From Effrenium voratum (lineage: Eukaryota > Sar > Dinophyceae > Suessiales > Symbiodiniaceae): 64,000 nucleotides of DNA. Every line of letters begins with the position of its first letter. Positions within the stretch are counted from its first letter, which is position 1. Below the pieces are notes generated by a model. That model had not been told where the DNA came from. It saw only the letters and a list, made by a program, of their open reading frames with translations, and did not search any database. The translations under genes were made by a program, and so were the position numbers. Location of the stretch: assembly GCA_963377175.1 (NCBI GenBank), contig CAUJNA010000186.1:181001-245000 (forward strand), written 5' to 3'. Positions 45,601 to 51,279 of this stretch are shown piece by piece.

Positions 45601-45826
45601 GCCGGCGTTGTCGCTCTTATGATGTTTGCGCGTGTTGCTTTCCTTATCTCTTTGCTTTGTGTTTCCCATTCGGTGTTTTCATCCCGACACCTCCTTTTTC
45701 TTTCTTTCTCTTGTTTCACCTTCTTCCACTTCCCATTTTGCCGCTTTTCACCCCTTGTTTTTTGTCTGAGGCGACTTGTCCGGGCTGCAGCGGGGCGGAG
45801 CCATGGCAGACGGCGGCACTTTCGAC
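15593..45826 (+). CDS. POR-like short-chain dehydrogenase, nine exons, both ends incomplete
   Basis: Nine short exons join in phase into one SDR reading: LKNAQGK, VAVITGATAGVGLEAARILA (Rossmann TGxxxGxG), DVYLTGRTLAKAEAAAAEI, MELNVASLDSVRRFV, RPVDILACNAG, KEPEFTEDG, FELTLATNHLGHFLLVNE, ARIVVTASSVH, then DLSGLQRGGAMADGGTFD. The KEPxFTxxGFEL, NHLGHFLL and LGDLxGL...AMxDGGxFD blocks are typical of light-dependent protochlorophyllide oxidoreductase, the plastid enzyme that reduces protochlorophyllide with NADPH; a related SDR is possible. Every acceptor is AG followed by G; donors are GC (six), GA (one) and GT (one), a dinoflagellate habit. The next exon, which should hold the catalytic YxxxK (KAYKDSK in POR), was not found up to 64000. 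Introns are 66 bp to 21.3 kb and carry transposon remains. The SDR call is firm; POR is likely. Confidence 0.8.
15725..15799 (+). CDS. POR-like gene, exon 2 (Rossmann motif)
   Basis: 25 codons with VITGATAGVGLEAA, the NADPH-binding glycine motif. Acceptor CTTGCCAG|G; donor GC (GCTTGGG) at 15800. Confidence 0.8.
16402..17800 (-). mobile_element. Internally deleted LTR retrotransposon, antisense
   Basis: On the minus strand, 17769-17296 reads a gag stretch (GFKIWRQLHNRF, then VGYLTKLLKPQFDELKFEE) of the kind found in dinoflagellate LTR elements. 16988-16521 reads QAVEALSSVESEMYAIGTS, an RNase H block (SSxESExYAI). Protease, integrase and RT that should lie between are absent, so the copy is internally deleted. 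It sits wholly inside a POR-like intron. No terminal repeats were identified. Confidence 0.6.
17261..17272 (+). other. Possible 3' end of a spliced-leader relic
   Basis: TTTTGGCTCAAG equals the last 12 bases of the dinoflagellate spliced leader, but the bases before it do not match. Twelve bases can occur by chance. Confidence 0.25.
18015..18092 (+). CDS. POR-like gene, exon 3
   Basis: 26 codons, DVYLTGRTLAKAEAAAAEIR then VGKAGV: the second SDR strand with the GR that helps select NADPH. Acceptor GCTGAG|G; donor GC (GCTTGGG). Confidence 0.8.
18540..18958 (+). other. Gag-like retroelement remnant inside intron
   Basis: One frame (18540-18830) reads LEAPNSFPLADDLVALLFIG and a basic, Trp-containing continuation. 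The adjoining frame reads YHGGWSGKGIKSKGKRGKGQ, the Gly-Lys-rich tail common in dinoflagellate retroelement gag regions. No enzyme domain is visible. It lies in the 3.8-kb intron between exons 3 and 4. Confidence 0.3.
18959..20514. other. Intronic stretch, nothing recognised
   Basis: No coherent protein family, RNA or tandem repeat seen on either strand. Part of the intron 18093-21865. Confidence 0.4.
20515..20895 (+). repeat. 42-bp minisatellite in POR-like intron
   Basis: About nine units of CTTTCTCGTGCAAGTTGGCT plus CGTGCAAGTNTGGCTGCRCG, 42 bp each. 42 is a multiple of three, so most units stay in frame on both strands (FLVQVGSCKFGCTG on +). The long frames are by-products of the period; nothing else supports translation. 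Confidence 0.85.
20896..21865. other. Intronic stretch, nothing recognised
   Basis: End of the intron before exon 4. No gene, RNA or repeat recognised. Confidence 0.4.
21866..21942 (+). CDS. POR-like gene, exon 4
   Basis: 77 nt reading VVPMELNVASLDSVRRFVST then WKSNA. The LNVASLDSVRRF block matches LDLASLDSVRQF of protochlorophyllide reductases. Acceptor GATAG|G; donor GA at 21943 (GAGACC), the only GA donor in the gene. Joining to exon 5 gives NARRPVDILACNAG in phase. Confidence 0.8.
22513..22556 (+). CDS. POR-like gene, exon 5 (NAG motif)
   Basis: 44 nt reading RRPVDILACNAGLAL, the SDR DxLxxNAG block. Acceptor GTGCAGCAG|G; donor GC at 22557. Confidence 0.85.
23007..23410 (+). other. KGKG-rich retroelement-like fragment in intron
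   Basis: Reads GYGKGKGGSDKGQGTNKGQG and on to NLAIYNCDAGNFDTNDQRQL before a stop, then continues in another frame. The Gly-Lys-rich stretch suggests a gag remnant; nothing more specific can be said. It sits in the intron between exons 5 and 6. Confidence 0.25.
23497..23532 (+). CDS. POR-like gene, micro-exon 6
   Basis: Only 36 nt, reading GQSLKEPEFTED with the split Gly codons at either side. Acceptor CGGCAG|G; donor GC at 23533. KEPxFT is a hallmark of protochlorophyllide reductases. The exon is recognised because it closes the phase gap between exons 5 and 7 exactly. Confidence 0.75.
24044..24098 (+). CDS. POR-like gene, exon 7 (NHLGHF)
   Basis: 55 nt reading GFELTLATNHLGHFLLVN, the conserved SDR NxLGHF block with the catalytic-site Asn. 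Acceptor GCCTCAG|G; donor GC at 24099 opens the 21.3-kb intron. Confidence 0.85.
25115..25549 (+). other. Acidic ORF of unknown nature
   Basis: An open stretch reading DDEYEPMSEDEIDDAHRGYE then a more basic C-terminus. No family recognised and no start or splice context that helps. It may be a spacer region of a lost retroelement, or chance. The adjoining 24140-25114 shows nothing. Confidence 0.2.
25629..25735 (+). repeat. GGAT / GATA microsatellite
   Basis: Six or more GGAT units followed by imperfect GATA/GACA units. It directly precedes the left end of the first inverted-end repeat copy. Confidence 0.85.
25756..26414. repeat. MITE-like repeat with 11-bp inverted ends, copy 1
   Basis: Bounded by CCGGCCACCGG (25756-25766) and its reverse complement CCGGTGGCCGG (26404-26414). 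Inside are a pyrimidine-rich stretch, a palindrome AGCATCATCCGGAATGATGC near 26125, a CCTTATAAGGGAG block near 26268 and TAAGCCCTAACGGGCTTTGG near 26366. The same modules recur at 38697-39112 and 39136-39897. Another left end follows at 26438-26448. No ORF of note, so a non-autonomous element is likely; target duplications were not found. Confidence 0.6.
26490..26800 (+). repeat. AT-rich degenerate repeat
   Basis: Diverged short words of the AAGATTTAAGGTTT / TTTCAAGG type. Low complexity and non-coding. The following 26801-27407 holds no gene I can support. Confidence 0.5.
27408..27735 (+). repeat. G-tract then T-tract low-complexity run
   Basis: Runs of G with few interruptions (27411-27605), then runs of T (27605-27735). 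The ORFs read from it are poly-Gly and poly-Phe and are not genes. The G part could form quadruplexes; base-calling there is likely to be unreliable. Confidence 0.85.
27836..28215 (+). repeat. Three-copy ~65-bp dispersed repeat
   Basis: Copies starting near 27840, 27960 and 28140 share AAGCCGAGTGAAGCCAAGGG, an ACAACANGAGCAGATTGAAC stretch and AACCCAC. Spacing is irregular (about 120 and 180 bp), so it is not a clean tandem. Confidence 0.65.
28290..28580 (+). repeat. 51-bp minisatellite with open frame
   Basis: Five to six units of about 51 bp built on GCAGCAACATGTNTCACGCA and AANGTTCGTCGC. In one frame each unit reads about NVRRXSSNMCHXAATXN, 17 residues. The frame ends soon after; no other sign of expression. 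Confidence 0.75.
28581..29161. other. Intronic stretch before the Helitron ORF
   Basis: No gene recognised. The Helitron 5' end probably lies here, but no TC-type terminus can be fixed. Confidence 0.35.
29162..32905 (+). pseudogene. Helitron protein part 1: OTU-like domain and HUH Rep
   Basis: Open from the stop at 29159-29161; no ATG precedes GDGWCLFHAVARYG (29195-29236), the OTU cysteine-protease box, so the true start is upstream or lost. GHYDLL near 29706 may carry the OTU histidine. A 45-residue unit is duplicated at 29822-30091. Cys pairs near 30880-31010 form a possible zinc-binding region. Rep follows: GEPLFLTLSPTTRHNGLCLK near 32320, then a CFRCPNC cluster and GAIEYQANSTPHFHCNVYL, where HFH (32726-32734) is the HUH metal site. 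The HUH protein nicks and joins single-stranded DNA. The frame is lost at the A6 run; removing one A joins it to part 2. Confidence 0.75.
29822..30091 (+). repeat. 135-bp direct tandem duplication in Helitron ORF
   Basis: Two copies start at 29822 and 29957. Both encode PRRPERIxAPIPEAEADVWS and on through SEPETNSDVPLSDKN, in frame. Confidence 0.9.
32906..35260 (+). pseudogene. Helitron protein part 2: Rep C-terminus and helicase Walker A
   Basis: Reading SWLQNYRGPEKDALCLWPCF joins part 1 if one A is removed from the homopolymer. CKHGFPRPPNPRCRVICRG (33177-33233) and GLNYRVPL near 33370 match the region between Rep and helicase in Helitrons. Walker A is GVPGAGKSQT (35001-35030), followed by FVYLASQNTQAALIDGNTLH. 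The motif after RLRWLI (35235-35252) should be the Walker B DEISM; instead the frame runs into TACFGRT and stops. Confidence 0.75.
35240..36960 (+). pseudogene. Helitron protein part 3: helicase C-terminal half
   Basis: Continues in a different frame with GMQHLFELTKEHRCVDPWLS and on to CFLHGYPTLHAGSW. Helicase motifs near the end are present: YAGTAHSFMGATLPA (36201-36245) and AYMCLSRVKRAEDL (36303-36344). Walker B and neighbouring residues are missing at the junction with part 2, so this copy would not hydrolyse ATP as written. The C-terminus has several CxxC pairs (CRACRAKC, CSKCGD, CKQCEA, CKQCGH). Confidence 0.7.
36990..37778 (+). pseudogene. Helitron protein part 4: Cys-rich zinc-finger repeats
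   Basis: Reads ICRTCATRNAKPPAQPPAKA, then four copies of a module with CxxCGxxLPKTA, WCDSCAFPPCQGGCG and RPRxxxYRARxxPxWxCNxC. The module is 57 residues (171 bp; WC positions at 37104, 37275, 37446, 37617). The stop after KQG is at 37776-37778. Regular Cys spacing suggests tandem zinc-binding units, possibly for nucleic-acid contact. It is joined to part 3 by a frameshift near 36960-36990. I do not recognise the module as a named family. Confidence 0.6.
37779..38690. other. Downstream of Helitron ORF, low-complexity TTTCCAT stretches
   Basis: 37779-38140 shows nothing coding. 38150-38450 is rich in TTTCCAT / CATTTCCCCACA words with a near-duplicate block (ACATTTCCCTTACCGGCACGG near 38300 and a CACGTCCCTGAACGGCGTGG version near 38420). 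The Helitron 3' terminus is probably within the first part but was not identified. Confidence 0.4.
38697..39112. repeat. MITE-like repeat, copy 2, left end missing
   Basis: Shares the AGCATCATCCGCATCATCCG palindrome region, CCCCTTATAAGGGAGG, GGCGGCATGGGGCGCGCGGC and the right end CCGGTGGCCGG (39102-39112) with copies 1 and 3. A new left end starts 23 bp later at 39136. Confidence 0.65.
39136..39897. repeat. MITE-like repeat, copy 3, both ends present
   Basis: Left end CCGGCCACCGG at 39136-39146, right end CCGGTGGCCGG at 39887-39897. The interior is as in copy 1 but about 100 bp longer, partly from an expanded GCATGTTCTGC run. Confidence 0.65.
39749..39815 (+). repeat. GCATGTTCTGC tandem run
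   Basis: Five units of GCATGTTCTGC inside copy 3, where copies 1 and 2 have single variants (GCATGGTCGG and similar). Confidence 0.85.
39990..40031 (+). repeat. CTTG microsatellite
   Basis: GCTTGCTTGCTTGCTTGCTTGC followed by variant GCTG and GTTT units. Confidence 0.9.
40765..40836 (+). repeat. tRNA-Ala-like SINE head, copy 1 (degenerate)
   Basis: 72 nt aligned to the copy at 41954. The anticodon region reads TCAGCGT and the T arm is damaged (GGTTTCAATCC), so the B box is imperfect. Confidence 0.5.
40943..40996 (+). repeat. tRNA-Ala-like SINE head, copy 2 (5' truncated)
   Basis: Only the anticodon and T-arm half is present; the upstream part is replaced by module i sequence. Confidence 0.5.
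41216..41288 (+). tRNA. tRNA-Ala(AGC)-like sequence, copy 3
   Basis: 73 nt with A box TGGTGTAGTGG and B box GGTTCAATCC intact and the AGC anticodon region preserved. One extra base lies before the T arm (GCCTGGGTTC). It is part of a repeated module, so a SINE head is more likely than a working tRNA. Confidence 0.4.
41515..41562 (+). repeat. tRNA-Ala-like SINE head, copy 4 (internally deleted)
   Basis: The A-box half and the 3' end are present, but about 24 nt covering the anticodon arm and half the T arm are deleted (CACCCGTTCATCCCCGG). Confidence 0.5.
41954..42025 (+). tRNA. tRNA-Ala(AGC)-like sequence, best copy
   Basis: 72 nt folds as a cloverleaf: acceptor GGGCAG/CTGTCC with a T-C mismatch at position 7, D arm GTGT/ACAC, anticodon arm CCCGC-TCAGCAT-GCGAG (one mismatch, loop with AGC), T arm CCGGG-TTCAATC-CCCGG and discriminator A. 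The anticodon and T arms resemble eukaryotic tRNA-Ala(AGC). Position 33 is C instead of the near-universal U, and no U run follows, so it is probably the pol III promoter head of a SINE and not a translating tRNA. Confidence 0.5.
42600..43125 (+). repeat. GATA/GATG microsatellite region with a CA tract
   Basis: Imperfect AGATAGATGG, GACAGGTAGATGG and GGTAGGTAGAC units over 500 bp, ending in (CA)n at 43109-43125. ORFs here are low-complexity artefacts. Confidence 0.85.
43505..43834 (+). CDS. Lys/Ala-rich ORF or exon, unknown
   Basis: One frame, without an early ATG, reads ELGRTLALPAPPAAEQEQKD, then VIKRPAARQGAPKMAAKKAA with KAAAKKAAAKNSAAEKK and an acidic EEAAKEENEEEDAKDERAPD tail, and stops at 43832-43834. 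The composition resembles histone-like or chromatin-associated basic proteins and the KRPAA tracts seen in dinoflagellate proteins. It could be the last exon of a nested gene or a retrocopy. No splice site was fixed. It lies inside the POR-like intron, same strand. Confidence 0.3.
   Translation, partial: TGAAELGRTLALPAPPAAEQEQKDREDEEPPVIKRPAARQGAPKMAAKKAAAKKAAAKNSAAEKKAKQTEEAAKEENEEEDAKDERAPDIRRCKNTTQEQNRKPQEKTA
43835..44214. other. Intronic stretch, nothing recognised
   Basis: No gene, RNA or repeat seen. Confidence 0.35.
44215..44480 (-). pseudogene. Transposase-like C-terminal fragment
   Basis: Minus strand reads LRDVSTSSAEQVFSWFRQYA, then ALNEARPTTHAVKVLYFCRI and HNKRIDENKDYL. An EQxFxWFRxYAxxxN...VLYxxxxHN ending is one I associate with DDE-type transposases found in dinoflagellate and animal genomes; the exact family is uncertain. 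Only the C-terminus is present and there are no terminal repeats. The following 44481-45397 (intron end) shows no supported gene. Confidence 0.35.
45398..45495 (+). CDS. POR-like gene, exon 8
   Basis: 98 nt reading MLQQLSPSARIVVTASSVHN then PATGDPGAQATL; the RIVVTASSVH block carries the SDR catalytic Ser region. Acceptor CGCTTAG|G after the 21.3-kb intron; donor GT at 45496, the only GT donor in the gene. Confidence 0.8.
45771..45826 (+). CDS. POR-like gene, exon 9, last one found
   Basis: 56 nt reading GDLSGLQRGGAMADGGTFD after a long pyrimidine-rich stretch and GTCTGAG|G. It matches the LGDLxGL...AMxDGGxFD block just before the KAYKDSK catalytic exon of POR. Donor GC at 45827. No further exon was recognised downstream. 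Confidence 0.8.
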
Positions 45827-46129
45827 GCCGCGCCCCTCGAAACTTCAAATCCGACAGGGTGAAGGAAGGGGCAGGATGAGTGTGTAATCCTGCGAAGTGT
45901 TCCTGTGCAACGATTCGTTTTGGCATCCGCACGGAGTGGCGCTGAGCTCAAACTCGAAAGCACCGCGCCGGCAACAAAATCCAACTTCGGAGCGAAAACA
46001 GTCCGGACCCCCAGCTTCAGCGCTCTGCGCAGAACAGTTTAAAAAACCTCGGCTGCTACGAAACCTTGAAGTACGACCCTGGGCCTAAAGCTGGCTGCAG
46101 CAGTCCGCTCCGTGCGGACTATCTAAAGT

Positions 46130-46180
46130 ACCGCTGCGTGCGCGAGCGAGCGAGCGAGTGAGCAAGTGAGCGAGGTGTGG
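46130..46180 (+). repeat. GCGA/GTGA microsatellite
   Basis: CGAGCGAGCGAGCGAGTGAGC followed by variant units. The surrounding 45827-46466 holds nothing else recognised. Confidence 0.75.
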
Positions 46181-46466
46181 GTGAGTGGGCGAGGGAGCTG
46201 CAAGAGTGCAAGTGACGCTTTGGCAAGTCTGTTGACCGCAAGCTGATCAGCAGCCGCGCTCCTGTTGATCCTGAGGTCCAGACCCAAGGGTCCTAATTGA
46301 CCCAAAAGATGGCAGACTATTGATACATCTTTTCACGCCCCCGCAGCCTGACAGCGTAGTTTTGAGGTTGAACTATACACGGGATTGGAACACCTCATTG
46401 AAACGGACGAAAACACTGCGCGTGTCTTCTTTGCACTTATTTCTGTGCCTGGGCTTTTGTCCTGAT

Positions 46467-46660
46467 TCAAACCCAGTGCTTCCCGCAGTACTGGTTCATC
46501 TCAGGGTAGTGGGAGACCACTGCGTCCGCATTGTTGATCTCAACCACATACCGAGGCAGGTCTGAACTGCCCCTAAAGCGGATGGCATCCTTGCAACCCA
46601 AGATGGAAGTTGCGGCGCCGGATGGTTGAGCCTGCGGGTTGCCCATCAGGATGTTGATGC
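46467..46660 (-). CDS. Candidate terminal exon on minus strand, unknown protein
   Basis: After an AG acceptor (CTGCGCAG|G on the minus strand) the frame stays open for 64 codons and ends with TGA at 46467-46469. It reads INILMGNPQAQPSGAATSIL, then GCKDAIRFRGSSDLPRYVVE and ends HYPEMNQYCGKHWV. Balanced composition and the AG|G start suggest a real dinoflagellate exon. Upstream exons would lie at higher coordinates but none was fixed. It may be a retrocopy fragment. Family not recognised. Confidence 0.35.
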
Positions 46661-47586
46661 CTGCGCAGGCGAAAGCTGAGGACTAGGTGTCTGATCGCTG
46701 CTCGTTGGTTCGGCCTTGCCTGTCGAGGCCCGTTGCGCCGCACGAAGGGCTCACGTACTTGTAGCTCGCCGGTGAAGATGCGCTGATGTGCTGTCTCTTG
46801 CTGATCGAAAGCACAGAGACGCCTTGATTCAAGCTGGTCTCTGTTGAAGAGAGCGCAATGTGTCTAGAACTGGTCATGTTCTCCAGCTTGGCAACGCTAG
46901 GCTCCACTGCGAAAAGAATCCTCTGACAATGTGTTGAGGCTGTTGACACGCCCTTCCGAAACATGACATACTTGTGGAGGAACGAGTTGCACGGGTCAGT
47001 GCTAAACGCACCCCTGTGGAAAGCCGGAAGCCGAGAATATCCGAGAATCCCCGCGAAACATGCAAATCTTGCCCTGGCTGACTACGCTTTAGTCGCGCAG
47101 TGTTGACTGCCCCGGCCCCCATGCACTCTTCGAAAGATGTGCTGCCATCAAGCTCTTGAATCTGGTAACCCCATTTCTCAACGATTCCATGCCTTGGTTA
47201 GTTGAGGCGGTTGGCGTTACTGCTGTCAGACTTGTGCAATTACACATGTGCTACGCAAATACTGGTGTTACTGGGCCCGTGCACACCAGTACTTGTTAGT
47301 GGTGACATGCTGGTGAGACTGTTCGTGGCGCTGTTGCTCAGTGTTGTGCTGTGATGATGTATAGGTGCCTGATGAGAACTTCTGCATTTGGTGAGGATGT
47401 CAGAGCGGGCTATTACCTGTTATGATCTTCAGGGTACTATGTGTTTAGCTTGCTTTGACGATCCCTGTCGGATCGCGATGTTGCGAATACTTCGGTCAAG
47501 AAGTTGCGGAGGTGCAACAACTTTGGTTCTGGTTCTGCTGACGACAGTGCCGCTGTTGTCTGCGTTCTGCTTCCGGATGTTGGCGC
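46661..47586. other. Unassigned stretch with broken minus-strand frames
   Basis: Several short minus-strand frames, for example reading MFRKGVSTASTHCQRILFAV from 46964, may be remnants of the same retroelement as the fragment at 47587-47930, but no motif decides this. Confidence 0.25.
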
Positions 47587-47930
47587 CTAGGAAATGGGTA
47601 GAACCCTGTTGTCTGGGTAGACTTCGGTATCCAAGGACATCTTGTTTTGGTTTTTGAGCTTGACGGTTGGTCGTAGTGAGTGTTTCCATGTTGCCGTGCC
47701 TTTGAGATATCTGATGAGGTGTTTCAGCTTTTTGTCATCGTGTGCTGTCGGTGGCTGTAGCGCTCGTGCTTGCTCTGTTGTTACAAAGCTGATGTCTGTG
47801 TAGGAAAGCCATTGTGCCTTGCCAGGCATTGCCGCTGAGCAAGGTGCGCAAGGCGCAGAAAATTGGTTTTGATGCAAAGACATCACCCAAGTCGTTGATA
47901 CGCTCTATGCGTCCTTTGACGACCATTCAC
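47587..47930 (-). pseudogene. Copia RT / RNase H fragment, antisense
   Basis: Minus strand reads INDLGDVFASKPIFCALRTL in one frame and YTDISFVTTEQARALQPPTA, then KKLKHLIRYLKGTATWKHSL in another. PTxxDxxKLKHLxRYLxGT is the block linking RT and RNase H in copia elements. It is a short broken fragment with no termini. Confidence 0.55.
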
Positions 47931-48591
47931 GCTTGACATCGTCGCTTTTTGGTCGCAGCGCCCTTCGAAATTCCACGACGTTGCTGCGGTGTGAGTGACG
48001 ACTCGTCGATTTCAGTGTAGACGTTCTGTTGCTTCCTGATGGATCTCCTGATCTCCTTCTTAATTAATGCCGTCGATCACCTTGTTGCGATCGAGATCTT
48101 CAGTATTGTTCACAATTGGTTCCAAAAGGCATTTTTATTCTGCACGTCTTGGTGGTCCTCGCATGAGGCTGTTGTTATGGTGTCGCCTGCTCTGGTTGCT
48201 CCTGCTGGCTGCTTGCTGCTTGTTTGTCGCTCCTTCTGCTGCGTTGATTCTATTGCTCTTTGCTGCTTGATTGAGCTTCCTTCTTGTCAGACCTCTCCCG
48301 TGTTGGTGTTGGAAGAGGTGTTCTCTTAATGTGTGTGGGCGAAGTTGCCTTGAAGCCGTTTGTTGGTGTGTCTGCCCAGAGTTGGTTGTTCCCTTGTTAT
48401 ATTCATGTAGTTTGCAGTGTGATGTATTTATCAACCTCAATAACCCAAATTGCATGAGTGTCTCACTAGCGTAGCTTCGTCGTACCCGCTACGCATCGCT
48501 TATCGCAGGGTTGAATGTTGACTCTTCTAGGTTGTTTAAACTGTTCTATAGGTTATCAGCCGTAAGCGGCTCATTGTACAGAGTTGTACGC
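47931..48591. other. Possible leader of the second copia element
   Basis: No gene. The last 120 bp before the ATG at 48592 may contain the end of a 5' LTR; AGGTTATCAGCCG near 48547 weakly resembles a tRNA-Met primer site. Not firm. Confidence 0.25.
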
Positions 48592-49375
48592 CATGGATGG
48601 CGACCCTGGAGTGCCTCCTACTGAGGTGCGTCCCACACCTGATGAGCTTGCGATGATGATGCCTCGCACTATGCACCTACAAGTCGTGCGGGACAAGCTT
48701 TGAGCAGTCACGGCCCCGAATCGCGCGACCGCGGAAGGCCTGAGCGGTCAGGTGCTCGATCTCCTTCACCCGTTGGATCGTTGGATCAGATCTGCATCGG
48801 CGCGGTGACATCGTCATGTACGACCCTCAGTCCGACCTTGCAAGGGGAAACCCTTTGCCACAGCCCATGAATCAATTCAATCAACATGTTGCGAACGTTC
48901 ACCTCGATCCTTCTATGACAGTCAACCAAGACGTGACAAACTACCAGCAGTTCAACGCTACCCAGAACAATGCCCAGATCAACCAATTCGTGAATCAGGG
49001 GCCTCGTCGAGAAGGTTTGCGCAAGAGTTTCCGGTGTTCCAAAGTTCGATGAGAGAGCTATTTTAGATGCAACTCTTATCGGTGCTACGCATGAGGCAAT
49101 GGTGCTGAAGGGCGCAAAGACTTCATTTCAATTTCAATGAAGAGCCCGATGATTCTCCTCCGGAGGGAAGTGCTGCTGTTGCTCAACTACCATGGAGGTG
49201 CTGCCCAGGATTTGCTGTCGAGAACCGATGCGCAAAATGGGAGTATTTACGAATCATCACGGCCGCTGCACATGGGCAGTAAGGAGCAAGCAGATGTCAA
49301 GATCAAACAAACCGAAAGCATTTTCCGGCCATATGTTCTTGATGAAACTCCAGCCGTGCTATCCGTGAGTATGAG

Positions 49376-50370
49376 ATGCCTGAAAGTTTTAGGTTGCCGG
49401 ACGGTTCGCGCATCAAGCTTGAGGTCAAGGACAACGTACCGTTCATTCCTTCTGAGACCAGGCGTGCTGTTCCAGCTATGTCGCAGAATATCCCAAAGGT
49501 CACAACTTTACCATCAGCTCCAATGAAGAAAGCCCTGATGTTCCACACGAAGGTCATCGCATCCGAATTCGTGTCACAGCCCGTTGTGAAGGACGCTCCT
49601 CGCGAACGCGGTGAAGCTGCATTGCGGGATGAGGCCACTTCAGCGCTTGATGTGCCACACTCCCAAGAACCCCTTTTTGCGAGACATGCAACAGAGCAAA
49701 GATGTACAAATATCCATCGAGACCAAAAAAGGATTCCACTCAAGTCGAGGCTAAGAAGCTTGGCGATCACCTTACGGCGGACCATCTTATAACTTCGGAT
49801 GATCGCGAGATTGGTATAGATCAATCAAAGGTTGCACTCGTGATTCGAGATGATGCTACTGATTTCCGTTACGTATACCCAGCTGCACGGAAAACCTTAC
49901 ACGAATGTATAATGGCTGTTAAGCACTTTGTTCGCACTGGAGAGACTGTGAACATATTTTTCAGCGATCGGGCACCCGAACTCGTGAAAGCTGCGGACCA
50001 AATGGAATGGAATCATGTTCAGATTACGAACTACCTCTCCAAGACCAATGCCATGGCTGAGAGGAGGAGCAACCATCGAGGGCACGAGGGCTAATCTTGA
50101 ACAAGCAGGTTTGCGCCATTCGTATTGGCCACATGCGGCCAAACGTTATTGCGTGGCACACAACATCACTGACCACCCAGACAATTCATTCTCCTTGGAA
50201 GGCGGGTTTCGGCGAATATTTTCCTGGACCATATTTGCCATTTGTTGTCAAATCAACTTTTCGACTGGCCCGAAGAATCGACCGAACAAGCTCTTGAAGT
50301 TTGAACCCACTTCCAGGGTGGGAATATTTCTGGGATACCCGATTCATCCTGACTTTCTTTGGCGTCATTG
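49376..50370 (+). pseudogene. Copia integrase, broken
   Basis: The zinc-binding Cys pair region is frameshifted near 49680. The catalytic core follows from 49750: KKLGDHLTADHLITSDDREI (first Asp), NIFFSDRAPEL near 49960 (second Asp) and SKTNAMAERR near 50045 (Glu). After another shift the C-terminal part reads TRANLEQAGLRHSYWPHAAK and RVGIFLGYPIHPD. The core acts in joining cDNA to the genome; this copy is interrupted at least twice. Confidence 0.7.
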
Positions 50371-51279
50371 AGTTCCTTGTTGTCCCTTTGAGGGATTTGA
50401 TGGAGAAGGACTATGACCAACCTGTTGCCTCGTTGAGGGTAAATCAGATAAAATGTCCGGCTGGCGAATTCATTTTTCCAATGGTGGAACGACATTTATT
50501 GCATATGAACGGCGTCATGCCGGGGCTTGAGTACGCTCGCGAAACGCCTGATCCAGCTGCATTGGATGCGCCTCTTGGATGAGGACTTGCCGGCAGAAAT
50601 GCCAGGTCAGGAGGTTTCCATTGACGAGCCGAAAGGTGCTCATTACGATGCGGGAGGTGTCAAATCTTGGAGATATTCGGGATCAGTCACCGAAGCAGCG
50701 GAGACTTGCTATTGTCAAGGAAGAACGTGAGAAAGCTCGCAATGCGGTTCCTGACGATCCTGTATCCGAGGACCCGGAAGCTTCTTCTTCCAGTAAACCA
50801 TGGGTTGGAGGATGACTTTGTGAATATTCCTCTTATGCCTGTTGCACCTCGTATTGGGAACCATTCTAATGAGAAGACCATTGGGGGAAATTGGATGTTG
50901 TGGTGTTGCCCGCAATTTCTGCGAATCCCCACGTCTGGCAACATCGTTGCAAAGTTCTTCAAGCTCATTTGCCATGATTCACGCAATGGTTGCAAGACCG
51001 GTGGGGCGAAAGGAGATTGAGAGCAACCCCGACACTCAAAAGTCGAGTGATGTTGAATGGAACAACCTTGAAAGCAAGGGCGCATGGGATTACAACACTG
51101 TGCGTGAATGGTTGCAGGTTGTCAAGGAGGCCAAGGGCAGAAGTGAAAAGGCCCACGTTAGCAAAACCTTTGAAATCTATGTTGAGAAGGGAGTGAACTT
51201 CAAAAGGGGAACCCTCTTCGCAAGTTAAAGGAAGGACTCTGTTTCAGGGAGACAATGTAAAAGACGAAAACGCTGAACA

